From: Bradyrhizobium sp.
GTDB taxonomy: Bacteria > Pseudomonadota > Alphaproteobacteria > Rhizobiales > Xanthobacteraceae
Direction: 5' to 3'
NCBI GenBank assembly: GCA_013822885.1
Contig: PNLC01000004.1
Location: 1-38,466 of the forward strand
DNA length: 38,466 nucleotides
Positions 29,532-38,466 of the stretch are shown piece by piece. The stretch's first letter is position 1. Every line of letters starts with the position of its first letter. The notes under the pieces are model-generated. The model saw only the letters and a program-made list of their open reading frames with translations. It was not told where the DNA came from and ran no database searches. Made by a program: the position numbers and the translations under genes.

Positions 29532-32500
29532 ATGAGTACCATGCTGGTTGGGTCCCACGCCAGGACCGGGGACGAACGCGAGGCCGCTGCGGCCCCGCTC
29601 GCCGACTCCACCGGAAACATTGAAACTGCCACCGGGCGCGACACCGCCCGGCGAAGCCGGTGGCTGGGCGGCGAGGCCGGCCTGCTGTCGTGGCTTACGG
29701 CCCTGACCTTTTCGCTGGGGAAGGAAGCCAAAGCGGCAGACCCGAACGTCACGTTCCTGGACGACGGCAACATCACCTACAAGGATCTTGAGCACGGCGC
29801 ATTCGAACTCGTAACGAAGGAGGCCGTGCCGCGACACATCGTCGTCGAGGATCCCGGCGTAACCATCGTCCTGCGACCGCAGGGTTCCTCGGTCATCGTA
29901 AACCAGCTCCAGAATTCTCCCGCCCGCATGGCGGAGTTGCAGGAAGCGCAGCAGGAGGTGCTCTCGACCGCTACCAAAGGGGTGGGGTCGACCGGGTCGA
30001 GTACACCCCCGTCCGACAATTCGCTGCCGGTGCAGCCGATCAACTTCATCCAGAACGACAGTATCCAGCCGACGCTGAACGCGCTCACCCCGCTGCCGGC
30101 GAGTTTCGTGTCGGTCCCCGAGACCATTATCGGACGTATACCGCCACCGGCACCGACGCCGCCGACGTTCGGTGCTTTTCTGGCACCGACCGAGAATGAC
30201 ACCATTGCGTTCGACACGTTCACCGCAACCTCGGGCACTTTCGCGGCCAGTACCTCCAACGGCGCCCCGCTGACCTTCGGCATCAGCGGGGGAACGGCCG
30301 GCAGCACGGTCGTGGAGGGGGAGGCATTCGACGTATCGCAGGCGGGTCCCTTCGGCACGCTTTTCGTCAACAGCGCAAACGGCGACTTCACGTTCGTCCC
30401 TGACAATGACGCCATCAATGCCCTGACGGAGCCCGCGGCCGCAAACTTCACGGTTACGGTATCGGACGGCACGCTCTCGGCCGACCAGACCTTTACGATC
30501 GCCATCAACGGTACCAACGACGCGGCCGTCATTTCCGGCGACATCGCCGGCTCGACGGTCGAGGCCGGCGGCGACGACGACGTGAATATCCTGTCCGCGC
30601 CGCTGATCGCTACCGGCACACTCACCAACACCGACGTCGACAACCCGCCCGATACCTTTGCGGCAGTCACCTCGCCGACACCAAGCAACGCCGGCTACGG
30701 CACTTTCACCATGACGGCGGCTGGCGTCTGGGTCTACACGGTCGACAACTCCAATCACGCGGTCCAGGCGCTCAATGTCGGCGACACGCTGACCGACACA
30801 TTCACCGTGACCACCGTGGACGGTACCCCGCAGCTGGTGACGGTCATCATCAACGGCGCCAACGACGCCGCCATCATTTCCGGCGACACGACCGGCTCGG
30901 TCATCGAGGACGGCGGCACCAAGTACGGCGCGCCGACCGCAGCCGGCAAGCTCACCGATACCGATGTCGACAATCCGTCCGATAGTTTCACGGCGGTCGA
31001 CTCACCGACGGCAAGTACCGGCGGTTACGGCACCTTCACGATGACCGCGGACGGCGCCTGGACCTACACGCTCAATGACAAAAGCAATACGGTGCAGGCG
31101 CTCAATGTCGGCGAAACGCTGACTGACACCTTCACCGTGACCACCGTGGACGGCACCCGACAGGTGGTGACGGTCACCATCGAGGGCAGCAACGATGCGG
31201 CCGTGATTTCCGGCGCCAAATGCGGCGCAGTGACCGAGGCCGGTGGCTATTCCAACGGCAAATACGCCAAGCCGACGGCGACCGGAACGCTGACCGATAC
31301 CGATATCGACAACGCGCCCAACACCTTTACGGCGGTCACGACGCCAAAGGCGAGCAATGGCGGCTACGGCACCTTCACCATGACGGCGGCCGGCGTGTGG
31401 GCCTATACGCTGGACGACAGCAACCACGCGGTGCAGGCGCTCAATGCATGCGACACGCTGACCGACACCTTCACGGTGACCACCATCGACGGCACCCCGC
31501 AGGTGGTGACGATTACCATCGACGGCACAAACGACGCCGCCATCATTTCCGGCGCCAAAACCGGCGCGGTGACCGAGGCCGGCGTTGACGACTACGGCAC
31601 GCCGCACGCAACCGGCACGCTCACCGATACCGACGTCGACAATCCGGACAACAGCTTCATCGCGGTCAACTACCCGAAGGAGAGCGACGGCGGCTACGGT
31701 ACGTTCAAGATGACGGCGGACGGCGTGTGGACCTACACGCTCGACAACAAGAACTGCGACGTGCAGGCGCTCGAGGATGGCGACACGCTGACCGATACGT
31801 TCACCGTCAGGACCGTGGACGGCACTCCGATGGTGGTAACGGTCACGGTTCACGGCAGCAACGACGCGGATCCGAACGATTTCGACTACCTGGCCACGGG
31901 GAAGAAGGTCATATCGGACGGCCATTTCGTCTACGGAACCCCCGCCGGCGACTCCATCGCGGGAGGCGGCCACCACGGCCAAAAGGTCTTTGCGGGCGCC
32001 GGCAGCGATACCGTCAACGGCACTGGCAAAAGCGACCTGATCTACGCCGGGTCCGGCAACGACACCGTCAAGGGAAATGACGGGGATGACACGATCTACG
32101 GAGGTTCGGGCAGCGATACGATCAACGGCAACAACGGGTGCGATACCATTATCGGCGGATATGGCGCCGACAAGCTCACCGGCGGCAACGGGGACGACCG
32201 TTTCGTTTTTCTGTCGACCTCCGATTCCAACGCGGCCCGGTACGACGTCGTCTCGGATTTCAGATCGGGGTCCGACAGGATCGATCTATCGGCGCTCGGC
32301 GCGCTTTCGTTCCTGACACTGACTTCCACAAGCAGTTTCGTGCCGCCGCATACCGTCGCCTGGCTCTATGACAGCGCAGCCAACCAAACCATTGCCTACG
32401 TCAATCCGACACATCAGCCCCTGACGATCGGCGATTCCGGTCTCGTGGAAATCCACCTGCAGGGAATTACCCGCATTGAGCCGTCAGACATCATTCCCCC

Positions 32501-33413
32501 GCCGGCGACGGTGCAAGCGGCAACCGCCGGCGAACCGGCCAGTCTGGATCTCGCCGCAACCGCTGACGTTACTCTGGTCTCGATGACCGCTGACGAGGCT
32601 ACGTTCGACTGGACCGGCGGTGATCCCGCGCAACCCGTCGACGGCAGCCACACCGTGCCGACAACCGATGGCGGCAGCAGTTCCGACGACGCGGCAACGC
32701 ATTTGAGCGAGCACACCGATGACGACCCGGCGATTGTCGCGGCGAGCGGCGAAGCGCCGCAGGACGGCGAAGTGACGGTGCCGATCGAAAGTCATTTGGT
32801 GTCCGACCGGACCCCCGTGCTCAACCATAGTACCGGCGCCACCGGGCCGAGCGACGATAGAGCAGCGTCACAGCTGATCGAACAAGTCCGGGCAATGGAG
32901 GGCGATGCCCGGCTCGCGCCAACGCACGCTACGGCTGAGAGCCATTCTGGAACGGACTCCGATGACCGATCGAACCACGAACATCATGGAAGGTGGTGGA
33001 ACGCGAGACGCGATGACTCGCGGAACGATTCCGATCGTCACGACCGTGGCGATGGCGACCGTCATTCGAACTCAGGCGAATCGAACGGTGGGCGCCAGCA
33101 AGCAGGCGACGCGGCAGATTTCGAGCCCTTCTCGATCGCCCGTGAAGTGTTTGGCTCTGGGGGCGTCGGCAAGTCCGGAGAGTCATTCCACTTCAGGAAT
33201 TCCGGTCCTGAAGCCTCGGACATCAAGCTCGGCGACATGGATCACATCGCGGCATCGATGAGCCACCATGGAAGCGGCAAGGGAGCCAGCGGGCATCCGT
33301 CGTTCTTTGACGACCTGTCTCCATCAAGTCATCATTGGTCCGACAGTCACGGCGGCATTCCAGGCCATGAACGGCACGATGTCAGCCATTTGCTGCATGA
33401 TCTGATGGTGTGA
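29532..33413 (+). CDS. Large VCBS-repeat / RTX (hemolysin-type Ca-binding) surface or secreted protein, putative adhesin
   Basis: Four VCBS-like repeats (TGTLTDTDVDNP...GGYGTFTMTADGVWTYTLDN...VQALNVGDTLTDTFTVTTVDGTPQVVTVTIDGTNDAA), RTX nonapeptides (GAGSDTVNGTGKSDLIYAGSGNDTVKGNDGDDTIYGGSGSDTI), serralysin-C-like DRFVFLSTSDSNAARYDVVSDFRSGSDRIDLSALG. Confidence 0.92.
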   Translation: MSTMLVGSHARTGDEREAAAAPLADSTGNIETATGRDTARRSRWLGGEAGLLSWLTALTFSLGKEAKAADPNVTFLDDGNITYKDLEHGAFELVTKEAVPRHIVVEDPGVTIVLRPQGSSVIVNQLQNSPARMAELQEAQQEVLSTATKGVGSTGSSTPPSDNSLPVQPINFIQNDSIQPTLNALTPLPASFVSVPETIIGRIPPPAPTPPTFGAFLAPTENDTIAFDTFTATSGTFAASTSNGAPLTFGISGGTAGSTVVEGEAFDVSQAGPFGTLFVNSANGDFTFVPDNDAINALTEPAAANFTVTVSDGTLSADQTFTIAINGTNDAAVISGDIAGSTVEAGGDDDVNILSAPLIATGTLTNTDVDNPPDTFAAVTSPTPSNAGYGTFTMTAAGVWVYTVDNSNHAVQALNVGDTLTDTFTVTTVDGTPQLVTVIINGANDAAIISGDTTGSVIEDGGTKYGAPTAAGKLTDTDVDNPSDSFTAVDSPTASTGGYGTFTMTADGAWTYTLNDKSNTVQALNVGETLTDTFTVTTVDGTRQVVTVTIEGSNDAAVISGAKCGAVTEAGGYSNGKYAKPTATGTLTDTDIDNAPNTFTAVTTPKASNGGYGTFTMTAAGVWAYTLDDSNHAVQALNACDTLTDTFTVTTIDGTPQVVTITIDGTNDAAIISGAKTGAVTEAGVDDYGTPHATGTLTDTDVDNPDNSFIAVNYPKESDGGYGTFKMTADGVWTYTLDNKNCDVQALEDGDTLTDTFTVRTVDGTPMVVTVTVHGSNDADPNDFDYLATGKKVISDGHFVYGTPAGDSIAGGGHHGQKVFAGAGSDTVNGTGKSDLIYAGSGNDTVKGNDGDDTIYGGSGSDTINGNNGCDTIIGGYGADKLTGGNGDDRFVFLSTSDSNAARYDVVSDFRSGSDRIDLSALGALSFLTLTSTSSFVPPHTVAWLYDSAANQTIAYVNPTHQPLTIGDSGLVEIHLQGITRIEPSDIIPPPATVQAATAGEPASLDLAATADVTLVSMTADEATFDWTGGDPAQPVDGSHTVPTTDGGSSSDDAATHLSEHTDDDPAIVAASGEAPQDGEVTVPIESHLVSDRTPVLNHSTGATGPSDDRAASQLIEQVRAMEGDARLAPTHATAESHSGTDSDDRSNHEHHGRWWNARRDDSRNDSDRHDRGDGDRHSNSGESNGGRQQAGDAADFEPFSIAREVFGSGGVGKSGESFHFRNSGPEASDIKLGDMDHIAASMSHHGSGKGASGHPSFFDDLSPSSHHWSDSHGGIPGHERHDVSHLLHDLMV
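30522..31865 (+). repeat. Four tandem VCBS-domain-encoding repeats (about 330-345 bp each)
   Basis: Repeat starts at the (A/G)NDAA(V/I)ISG junctions at 30522, 30867, 31197 and 31536, ending at the degenerate junction at 31866 (SNDADPND). Confidence 0.85.
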
Positions 33414-33705
33414 CCGAACCGTCCCCCCCGCCCTGCGGCCTCCGATCAGTGGCGGGATGGACGGTCGGTGACGTCCGGAAACCATAGTGGCCGGTGAGAA
33501 CACCCGAATCAGCCACCCGATCGGACGCCCTACCGGGACCGGCTGTGCCCCAAAACGGGACGACAACGGTCCCCGGTGAAGCCAAAATGCGCCATTGAGC
33601 TCCAAGAGTGGGTAACTCCGGCGACTTGCGTCTCGAAAGGCATTCAATTCCATCAAAATGGGGTATCATACTGAACTGAATTGACCTTCCAGGCGGACGA
33701 ACATC

Positions 33706-34899
33706 ATGACTGCCCTATCGATGAGCCGAATGGCCGTCCCCTACGTCGCGCTTGCGGCAGCCTGCGGCATCGCGCTCGTGTTCGCGATCCAGTACGCCCG
33801 CCGTGAGCCGCCGGTTGATGCAAAGATGACATCCGCCGCGCCGGCCGCTTCAACGCCGGCCTCAGGCCCGCAATCAAGGGAGTCCGCCGCGCTCGCAGCG
33901 GCGGAAGCGCAGGCCAATGCGGTAGTCCGCGGCCTGACCGGATCCCCGTTGCCGGCAGAGAGCGCTGACGGCGTGCCGGAATTCGACGTTGCCCGCGTCG
34001 AACCGTCGGGCGACGCGGTCATCGCCGGCCGGACGACGCCGGGCGCAACGGTGGAACTGCTTCGCAACGGCGAGGTGCACGATCGCGCGGTCGCGGATAA
34101 ATCCGGGCAATTCGTCATGATCTCGCCGAAGCTTCCCGCCGGCACTTACGATCTGACGCTGCGCTCCAGGGATTCCAACGGCAAGCAAACGATGTCCAGG
34201 CAAAGCGTTGCCGTTGCGATCGAGCCCAGTTCAACCGACGCGCCGGTCGTGGCGCTGATGACACCGAACAAGCCCACCGTGGTTCTGTCGCAGCCGGATT
34301 CTTCGAAGGCGACGGCTGGCGCAGTGATCGTGGAGGCGGTCGAGATCGAGCCGGGCGGCAAGTTCCACGTCAGCGGCCGCGCACGCGCCGGCGCTGCGGT
34401 CAGGCTCTATTTGAACGACAGCTTCGTCGCGCCGGTAACGGCCGGCAAGGATGGACGGTTCGCGGTCACGATCAATGAAGGCGTCGCCCCCGGCAATTAT
34501 CGCGTCCGGGTCGACGAAATGGAGTCGAACTCAACCAGCGTGCGCGCACGTGCCGAGGTGCCGTTCAATGTTCCTGACCAGGCTGTGACCGGGACGGTAA
34601 CGGCGCAGTCCGCCGCTCCCAGGCGGACGGACATCGCCGCGGTCGGCCAGCCGCAACTGGCGGCCGCCGGAGGGAATGTCGCGTCGGACGCAGGCTCGTC
34701 CTCCACCGTGGTCGTGCCGAAGATCGCGACTACCACGGTCTCCCGTGGCGACACGCTTTGGCGCCTCAGCCAGGCCACCTATGGCGTGGGCACGCGCTAT
34801 GCCACGATCTACAAGGCAAACAAGCAGCAGATCCGCAATCCCAACCTGATCTATCCCGGCCAGGTCTTTGTCATGCCTGCCTCGGAAGCGCGTCCCTAA
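33706..34899 (+). CDS. LysM peptidoglycan-binding domain protein with N-terminal membrane anchor
   Basis: N-terminal TM MAVPYVALAAACGIALVFAIQYA; C-terminal LysM TTVSRGDTLWRLSQATYGVGTRYATIYKANKQQIRNPNLIYPGQVFVMP. Confidence 0.9.
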   Translation: MTALSMSRMAVPYVALAAACGIALVFAIQYARREPPVDAKMTSAAPAASTPASGPQSRESAALAAAEAQANAVVRGLTGSPLPAESADGVPEFDVARVEPSGDAVIAGRTTPGATVELLRNGEVHDRAVADKSGQFVMISPKLPAGTYDLTLRSRDSNGKQTMSRQSVAVAIEPSSTDAPVVALMTPNKPTVVLSQPDSSKATAGAVIVEAVEIEPGGKFHVSGRARAGAAVRLYLNDSFVAPVTAGKDGRFAVTINEGVAPGNYRVRVDEMESNSTSVRARAEVPFNVPDQAVTGTVTAQSAAPRRTDIAAVGQPQLAAAGGNVASDAGSSSTVVVPKIATTTVSRGDTLWRLSQATYGVGTRYATIYKANKQQIRNPNLIYPGQVFVMPASEARP

Positions 34900-35084
34900 G
34901 CTGCGGCCCCGCGTTGGAAGAGGGCTGCGTCGCCCTGCCGGAGCGGCCGGCGCTGGACTCCCGGACCTGAATGAAGGCCAGCCGCGCGTCAGGTCCATCA
35001 CAGTAAACATCAATATGATGGACGCTTCGGTCGAACCACGGCCGATTTGGGAAGTTATCTCCGGAGACCGAAAAGCGTTTTTGG

Positions 35085-35372
35085 ATGCGGCTACTTGTTC
35101 TCGGCGATGGCATTCAAATGGACTTTGCAGTTCCTGCTGTTCTCAAAAAATGGCCTTCGAAGAACAACGAACGCGTCAAGGATGCTGCATGGTCGACCCC
35201 GTACCAGGTTTTTGATGGTACGTTGGAAGAGTGCTTGACCAAGTTCCTGAAGCAGCCGGTGGGGCAGCGTCATCTCTACGAGATTCACACGGCTCCGCAG
35301 GGCGAGTTGATCCCTGCCGTGATCTCCTCCGAACTCGCGGCCGAACTCTCCAGGCTCCGGGATTTCCTGTAG
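35085..35372 (+). CDS. Small hypothetical protein
   Basis: 95 aa ORF MRLLVLGDGIQMDFAVPAVLKKW..., plausible globular composition. Confidence 0.5.
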   Translation: MRLLVLGDGIQMDFAVPAVLKKWPSKNNERVKDAAWSTPYQVFDGTLEECLTKFLKQPVGQRHLYEIHTAPQGELIPAVISSELAAELSRLRDFL

Positions 35373-35384
35373 CCCGAGCGCGCC

Positions 35385-36377
35385 CTACTTCGCCTCGCTC
35401 GCCTTGATACCCGAACTTTCGATCAGCTTTGCCACGCGTGGCAAGTCTGCGGCGAACAGGCGCGCGTGTGCCTCCGGCGTCAATTCGCTGTCGGGGAACG
35501 GCAAGGTGCCGAGCTGCTTGAGCTTCTCCAGCAGGACGGGATCGGACAGCGCGCCGCGGAGCGCGGCGTTCAGCGCCGTTACTGTTTCTTTCGGCGTGCC
35601 CTTGGCGACGTAGAGCCCATGCCACATCGAGTAGCTGACCTCGGGCATGCCGAGTTCGGCGGTGGTCGGCACGTCCTTCAACTGTTCAAGCCGCGCCGGC
35701 GACGTGATGGCGATGCCGTGCAGCGTCCCGGCCTGAATCTGCGGCAGCGCGTTGGTCACCTGATCCCACAGCAGATCGACCTGCCCCGCCAGCAGGTCGG
35801 CGATGGCCGGCGCCGAGCCGCGATAGGCCACGATCGTCGGCTTGAAGCCGAGCACATTGCCCATCATCACCGCGCACAGGTGACTGTTGGTCCCGAGACC
35901 GCCGTGCGCGAAGTTCGCCTTGTCGCCCTGCGCCTTGATCCACGCCACGAAATCCTTCGGTCCCGCGCCGGGCAGCGACTTGCGGCCGATCAGGACCATC
36001 GGCGCGTTGTTGACCAGGCCGACCGGCTCGAACGCCGTTTTCGTGTCGTACCGCAGGTTGGTAAACAGGCTCGGCGCGGCAAGCAGCCCGACGTGATTGA
36101 TCAGCACGGTAGAGCCATCGGGCGCCGATCTGGCGACACGATCATTAGCCAGCGTGCTGCCGCCTCCTGCGACATTCTCGATGATGATGGTCTGTCCCAG
36201 CGTGCGCGACATCCGTTCGCCAATCAGCCGCGCGACCGTATCCGTGCCGCCGCCGGCGGCATAGGGAACCACAAGCATTATGGTCTTGGGGTTCGATTGC
36301 GCGTGGGCCTGTGCCGATAGGAAGGCAAGCAACACACCCAGGCCGACAAGCGCGCGCCTGCAAAGCCGATTGATCAC
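35385..36377 (-). CDS. Bug/TctC family tripartite tricarboxylate transporter substrate-binding protein (GTG start)
   Basis: KTIMLVVPYAAGGGTDTVARLIGERMSRTLGQTIIIENVAGGGSTLANDRVARSAPDGSTVLIN; GGGGGAGGG upstream of GTG 36377. Confidence 0.92.
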   Translation of the reverse strand: MINRLCRRALVGLGVLLAFLSAQAHAQSNPKTIMLVVPYAAGGGTDTVARLIGERMSRTLGQTIIIENVAGGGSTLANDRVARSAPDGSTVLINHVGLLAAPSLFTNLRYDTKTAFEPVGLVNNAPMVLIGRKSLPGAGPKDFVAWIKAQGDKANFAHGGLGTNSHLCAVMMGNVLGFKPTIVAYRGSAPAIADLLAGQVDLLWDQVTNALPQIQAGTLHGIAITSPARLEQLKDVPTTAELGMPEVSYSMWHGLYVAKGTPKETVTALNAALRGALSDPVLLEKLKQLGTLPFPDSELTPEAHARLFAADLPRVAKLIESSGIKASEAK

Positions 36378-36542
36378 AACGGCACCCTCCCCCTTGTTGC
36401 ATGACGCGTTCTCGTGGACGCGTTCATTGGCAAGGCCCGCTGCAAGCAGCGTTCCCCGCATTACCTCGGATCATGCTGATTGCATTCCGGCAAATCAACT
36501 GCAATGTCGAAGACGCGCGGATGGCATTCGGGCGGGGTTGAA

Positions 36543-37457
36543 ATGAAACAGGCGGCATACGTCGCGGTCGATTGGGGCACGAGCAGTTTTCGGCTCTGGC
36601 TGGTCGACCGGGCCAGCAACGTGCTCGGCGAACGTCGCAGCCACGAGGGCATGGTGGCGGCGGGCAAGCCTGGCTTCGCGGCCGTGCTGCAATCGCATAT
36701 GGACGCTGTCGGCGCGGCACATGAGTTGCCCGTTATCGTCTGCGGCATGGCGGGTGCCCGGCAGGGATGGGTTGAAGCCGGGTACGTCGACACCCCGGCG
36801 CCGCTCGCCGCGATCCTCAGGCATGCCGTCGTCGTTCCCGGACAGGATCGCGACATCCGCATCCTGCCGGGAATTGCGCAACGCGACCGCGCGGCGCCGG
36901 ATGTCATGCGCGGCGAGGAGACGCAGTTGCTCGGTGCGCTCGGTATCGACGCGGCTGGCGAGGCCGTGGTCTGCCTGCCGGGCACCCATTCGAAGTGGGT
37001 CCGGGTGAATGGCGGCACCGTCGAGCGCTTCGCCACGTTCATGACGGGAGAGCTGTTCGACGCCGTGTCGCGCGAAACGATCCTGTCCCATGCGGTGAGC
37101 GGCGCCGATGATGCGGTGGATATCGACGCGTTCGAGTCGGCCGTCACGGCTTCGTTCGATGCGCCTGCGCTCGCCGCCAATCTGCTGTTCCAGGTTCGAT
37201 CGGGGCAGCTTCTTTACGGCGGCACGCCATCCGCGGCCCGAGAGAAGATATCGGGCACGCTGATTGGTCTTGAACTGGCGGCCGGACTTGCCGGAGAAAT
37301 GCCCGGGACCGGCATCACGCTGGTAGCATCCGGAAGGCTTCAGATGCTCTACCAGTTGGCATTTGACACGGTCTCCGTTCCCGTCCGATCCATCGGTGCC
37401 GAGGATGCGGTCCGTCGCGGCCTTGCGATGGCCGCGCAATCGATCTGGAATGCATAG
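36543..37457 (+). CDS. dgoK: 2-dehydro-3-deoxygalactonokinase
   Basis: YVAVDWGTSSFRLWLVD...ERRSHEGM, CGMAGARQGWVEAGYVDTPA, VVCLPGTHSKWVRV, MTGELFDAVSRETIL. Confidence 0.93.
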   Translation: MKQAAYVAVDWGTSSFRLWLVDRASNVLGERRSHEGMVAAGKPGFAAVLQSHMDAVGAAHELPVIVCGMAGARQGWVEAGYVDTPAPLAAILRHAVVVPGQDRDIRILPGIAQRDRAAPDVMRGEETQLLGALGIDAAGEAVVCLPGTHSKWVRVNGGTVERFATFMTGELFDAVSRETILSHAVSGADDAVDIDAFESAVTASFDAPALAANLLFQVRSGQLLYGGTPSAAREKISGTLIGLELAAGLAGEMPGTGITLVASGRLQMLYQLAFDTVSVPVRSIGAEDAVRRGLAMAAQSIWNA

Positions 37458-37469
37458 AGGATCAGGCGA

Positions 37470-38111
37470 ATGAGCGTTGTCCCGTTTCCACCGATGAAGC
37501 GACCGCTGGTCGCGATCCTGCGCGGCGTCAGACCTGAGGAAACGCCGGATATCGTCAGCGCGCTGATCGACAGCGGCATGACGGCAATCGAGATCCCGCT
37601 CAACTCGCCGGATCCGTTCCGCTCGATCGAGATTGCCGTCAGGATGTCCCCTGCCGGGATTCTCGTGGGTGCCGGAACCGTGCTGACGCTGGAAGCGGTC
37701 GAGCGGCTGCATGACATCGGCGGCCGGCTGCTGGTATCGCCCAACGTCGACCCTGAGATCATCGCACGCGCCCGGGCACTTGGCATGGTCACAATGCCTG
37801 GCGTCTTTACCGCGACGGAGGCGCTGCTTGCCGCCAGGGCGGGAGCCTCGTGCCTGAAATTCTTTCCGGCGAGCGTGCTCGGCGCGGCGGGGATTACCGC
37901 CATTCGCGCCGTGCTTCCCCCGGATTTGGTGATCGCGGCGGTTGGTGGCGTCTCCGACAGGAATTTTGCGGACTACACGAGGGCCGGCATTGTTGCGTTT
38001 GGTCTCGGCAGCAGCCTCTACAAGCCGGGCATGACGGCCGCGGAAATAGCGGTTCGCGCCAAGGCAAGCATTGACGCGTACGACAACGCCATTCAACAGG
38101 TAGACGGATGA
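37470..38111 (+). CDS. dgoA: 2-dehydro-3-deoxy-6-phosphogalactonate aldolase
   Basis: LVAILRGVRPEETPDIVSALIDSGMTAIEIPLNSPDP, GAGTVLTLEAVERL, MPGVFTATEALLAARAGASCLKFFPASVLG; follows dgoK. Confidence 0.93.
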   Translation: MSVVPFPPMKRPLVAILRGVRPEETPDIVSALIDSGMTAIEIPLNSPDPFRSIEIAVRMSPAGILVGAGTVLTLEAVERLHDIGGRLLVSPNVDPEIIARARALGMVTMPGVFTATEALLAARAGASCLKFFPASVLGAAGITAIRAVLPPDLVIAAVGGVSDRNFADYTRAGIVAFGLGSSLYKPGMTAAEIAVRAKASIDAYDNAIQQVDG

Positions 38112-38466
38112 CCCAACCATCGAATGCGCCGCTGGCGTTTGAGCAGCTCGCCAAGGCGATCGGCGCGCGCCGTTCAGTCTATGGCTACATCAGCGGGCTC
38201 CGGCTCGACCGCGCCGCGCCCGGCGAGGCGTGGTCAAGCCTGCCCTACCGTCCGGTCTTCGTCGGCGACACCGAGACGGGCGTGCTGCACGGCGGCGTCG
38301 TTACCGCCATGCTCGACGAGAGCTGCGGCATGGCCGTGCAGCTCGCGCTCGATGGAACGCGATCAATCGCCACGCTGGACCTGCGCATCGACTATCAGAA
38401 GCCCGCGACGCCGGGCCTCGACATCAAGGCGCATTCGCACTGCTACCGCGTCACCCGCTCGATCGC
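38108..38466 (+). CDS. PaaI-like hotdog thioesterase, 3' end truncated by the window edge
   Basis: ATGA overlap with dgoA; MTQPSNAPLAFEQLAKAIG...TETGVLHGGVVTAMLDESCGMAVQLALDGTRSIATLDLRIDYQKPATPGLDIKAHSHC. Confidence 0.8.
   Translation, partial: MTQPSNAPLAFEQLAKAIGARRSVYGYISGLRLDRAAPGEAWSSLPYRPVFVGDTETGVLHGGVVTAMLDESCGMAVQLALDGTRSIATLDLRIDYQKPATPGLDIKAHSHCYRVTRSI

Noticed and set aside
30522-31865. Possible CRISPR or satellite array
   Set aside because: Period of 330-345 bp is in-frame protein-domain repetition, not CRISPR spacing.
29520-31982. Minus-strand ORFs of 412, 303 and 326 aa with repeated segments
   Set aside because: Repeat pattern is a mirror of the VCBS repeats on the plus strand; not independent genes.
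33414-33705. Possible ncRNA in the RTX-LysM spacer
   Set aside because: Contains scattered GC-rich repeats (GGACCG/CGGTCC-type) and a C7 run but no convincing continuous hairpin or terminator pattern by eye.
36495-38120. 541-aa minus-strand ORF
   Set aside because: Antisense to dgoK-dgoA; shadow ORF.

Overview
High-GC alphaproteobacterial chromosomal window, probably Bradyrhizobium-like (inferred from gene content and REP-type repeats). I see no tRNA/rRNA, CRISPR array, transposase or prophage. It holds about 30 genes. In order: (1) the end of a branched-chain-amino-acid-type ABC substrate-binding protein plus an acyl-CoA synthetase; (2) a cold-shock protein and an XRE-type regulator; (3) a Gram-negative sortase module, i.e. 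a VIT/vWA target with a C-terminal LPKTA sorting signal plus a class GN-like sortase; (4) an NDP-forming acyl-CoA synthetase, a trypsin-like protease and a HAD hydrolase; (5) a MoxR ATPase / CoxE-like vWA / RecQ gene string; (6) an acdS/acdR pair (ACC deaminase and its Lrp-type regulator) with a 9-bp inverted repeat between them; (7) a probable heme/iron cluster (ChuX-like, ChaN-like, TonB receptor, SbmA/BacA-type ABC protein) in which the ABC gene carries an apparent frameshift and an Irr-box-like sequence precedes the receptor gene; (8) a secreted HtrA-like protease with an unfamiliar N-terminal region; (9) two Bug/TctC solute-binding proteins; (10) a TPR / FecR / VCBS-RTX giant protein / LysM surface locus; (11) the dgoK-dgoA pair and the start of a thioesterase. 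The best candidates for something under-described are the VCBS-RTX/FecR/LysM locus (structured leader, cysteines in the repeats, long His-rich tail after the RTX domain, no type I secretion genes nearby), the sortase module, and the MoxR-CoxE-RecQ linkage. All functional names rest on motif recognition by eye; no database search was run.
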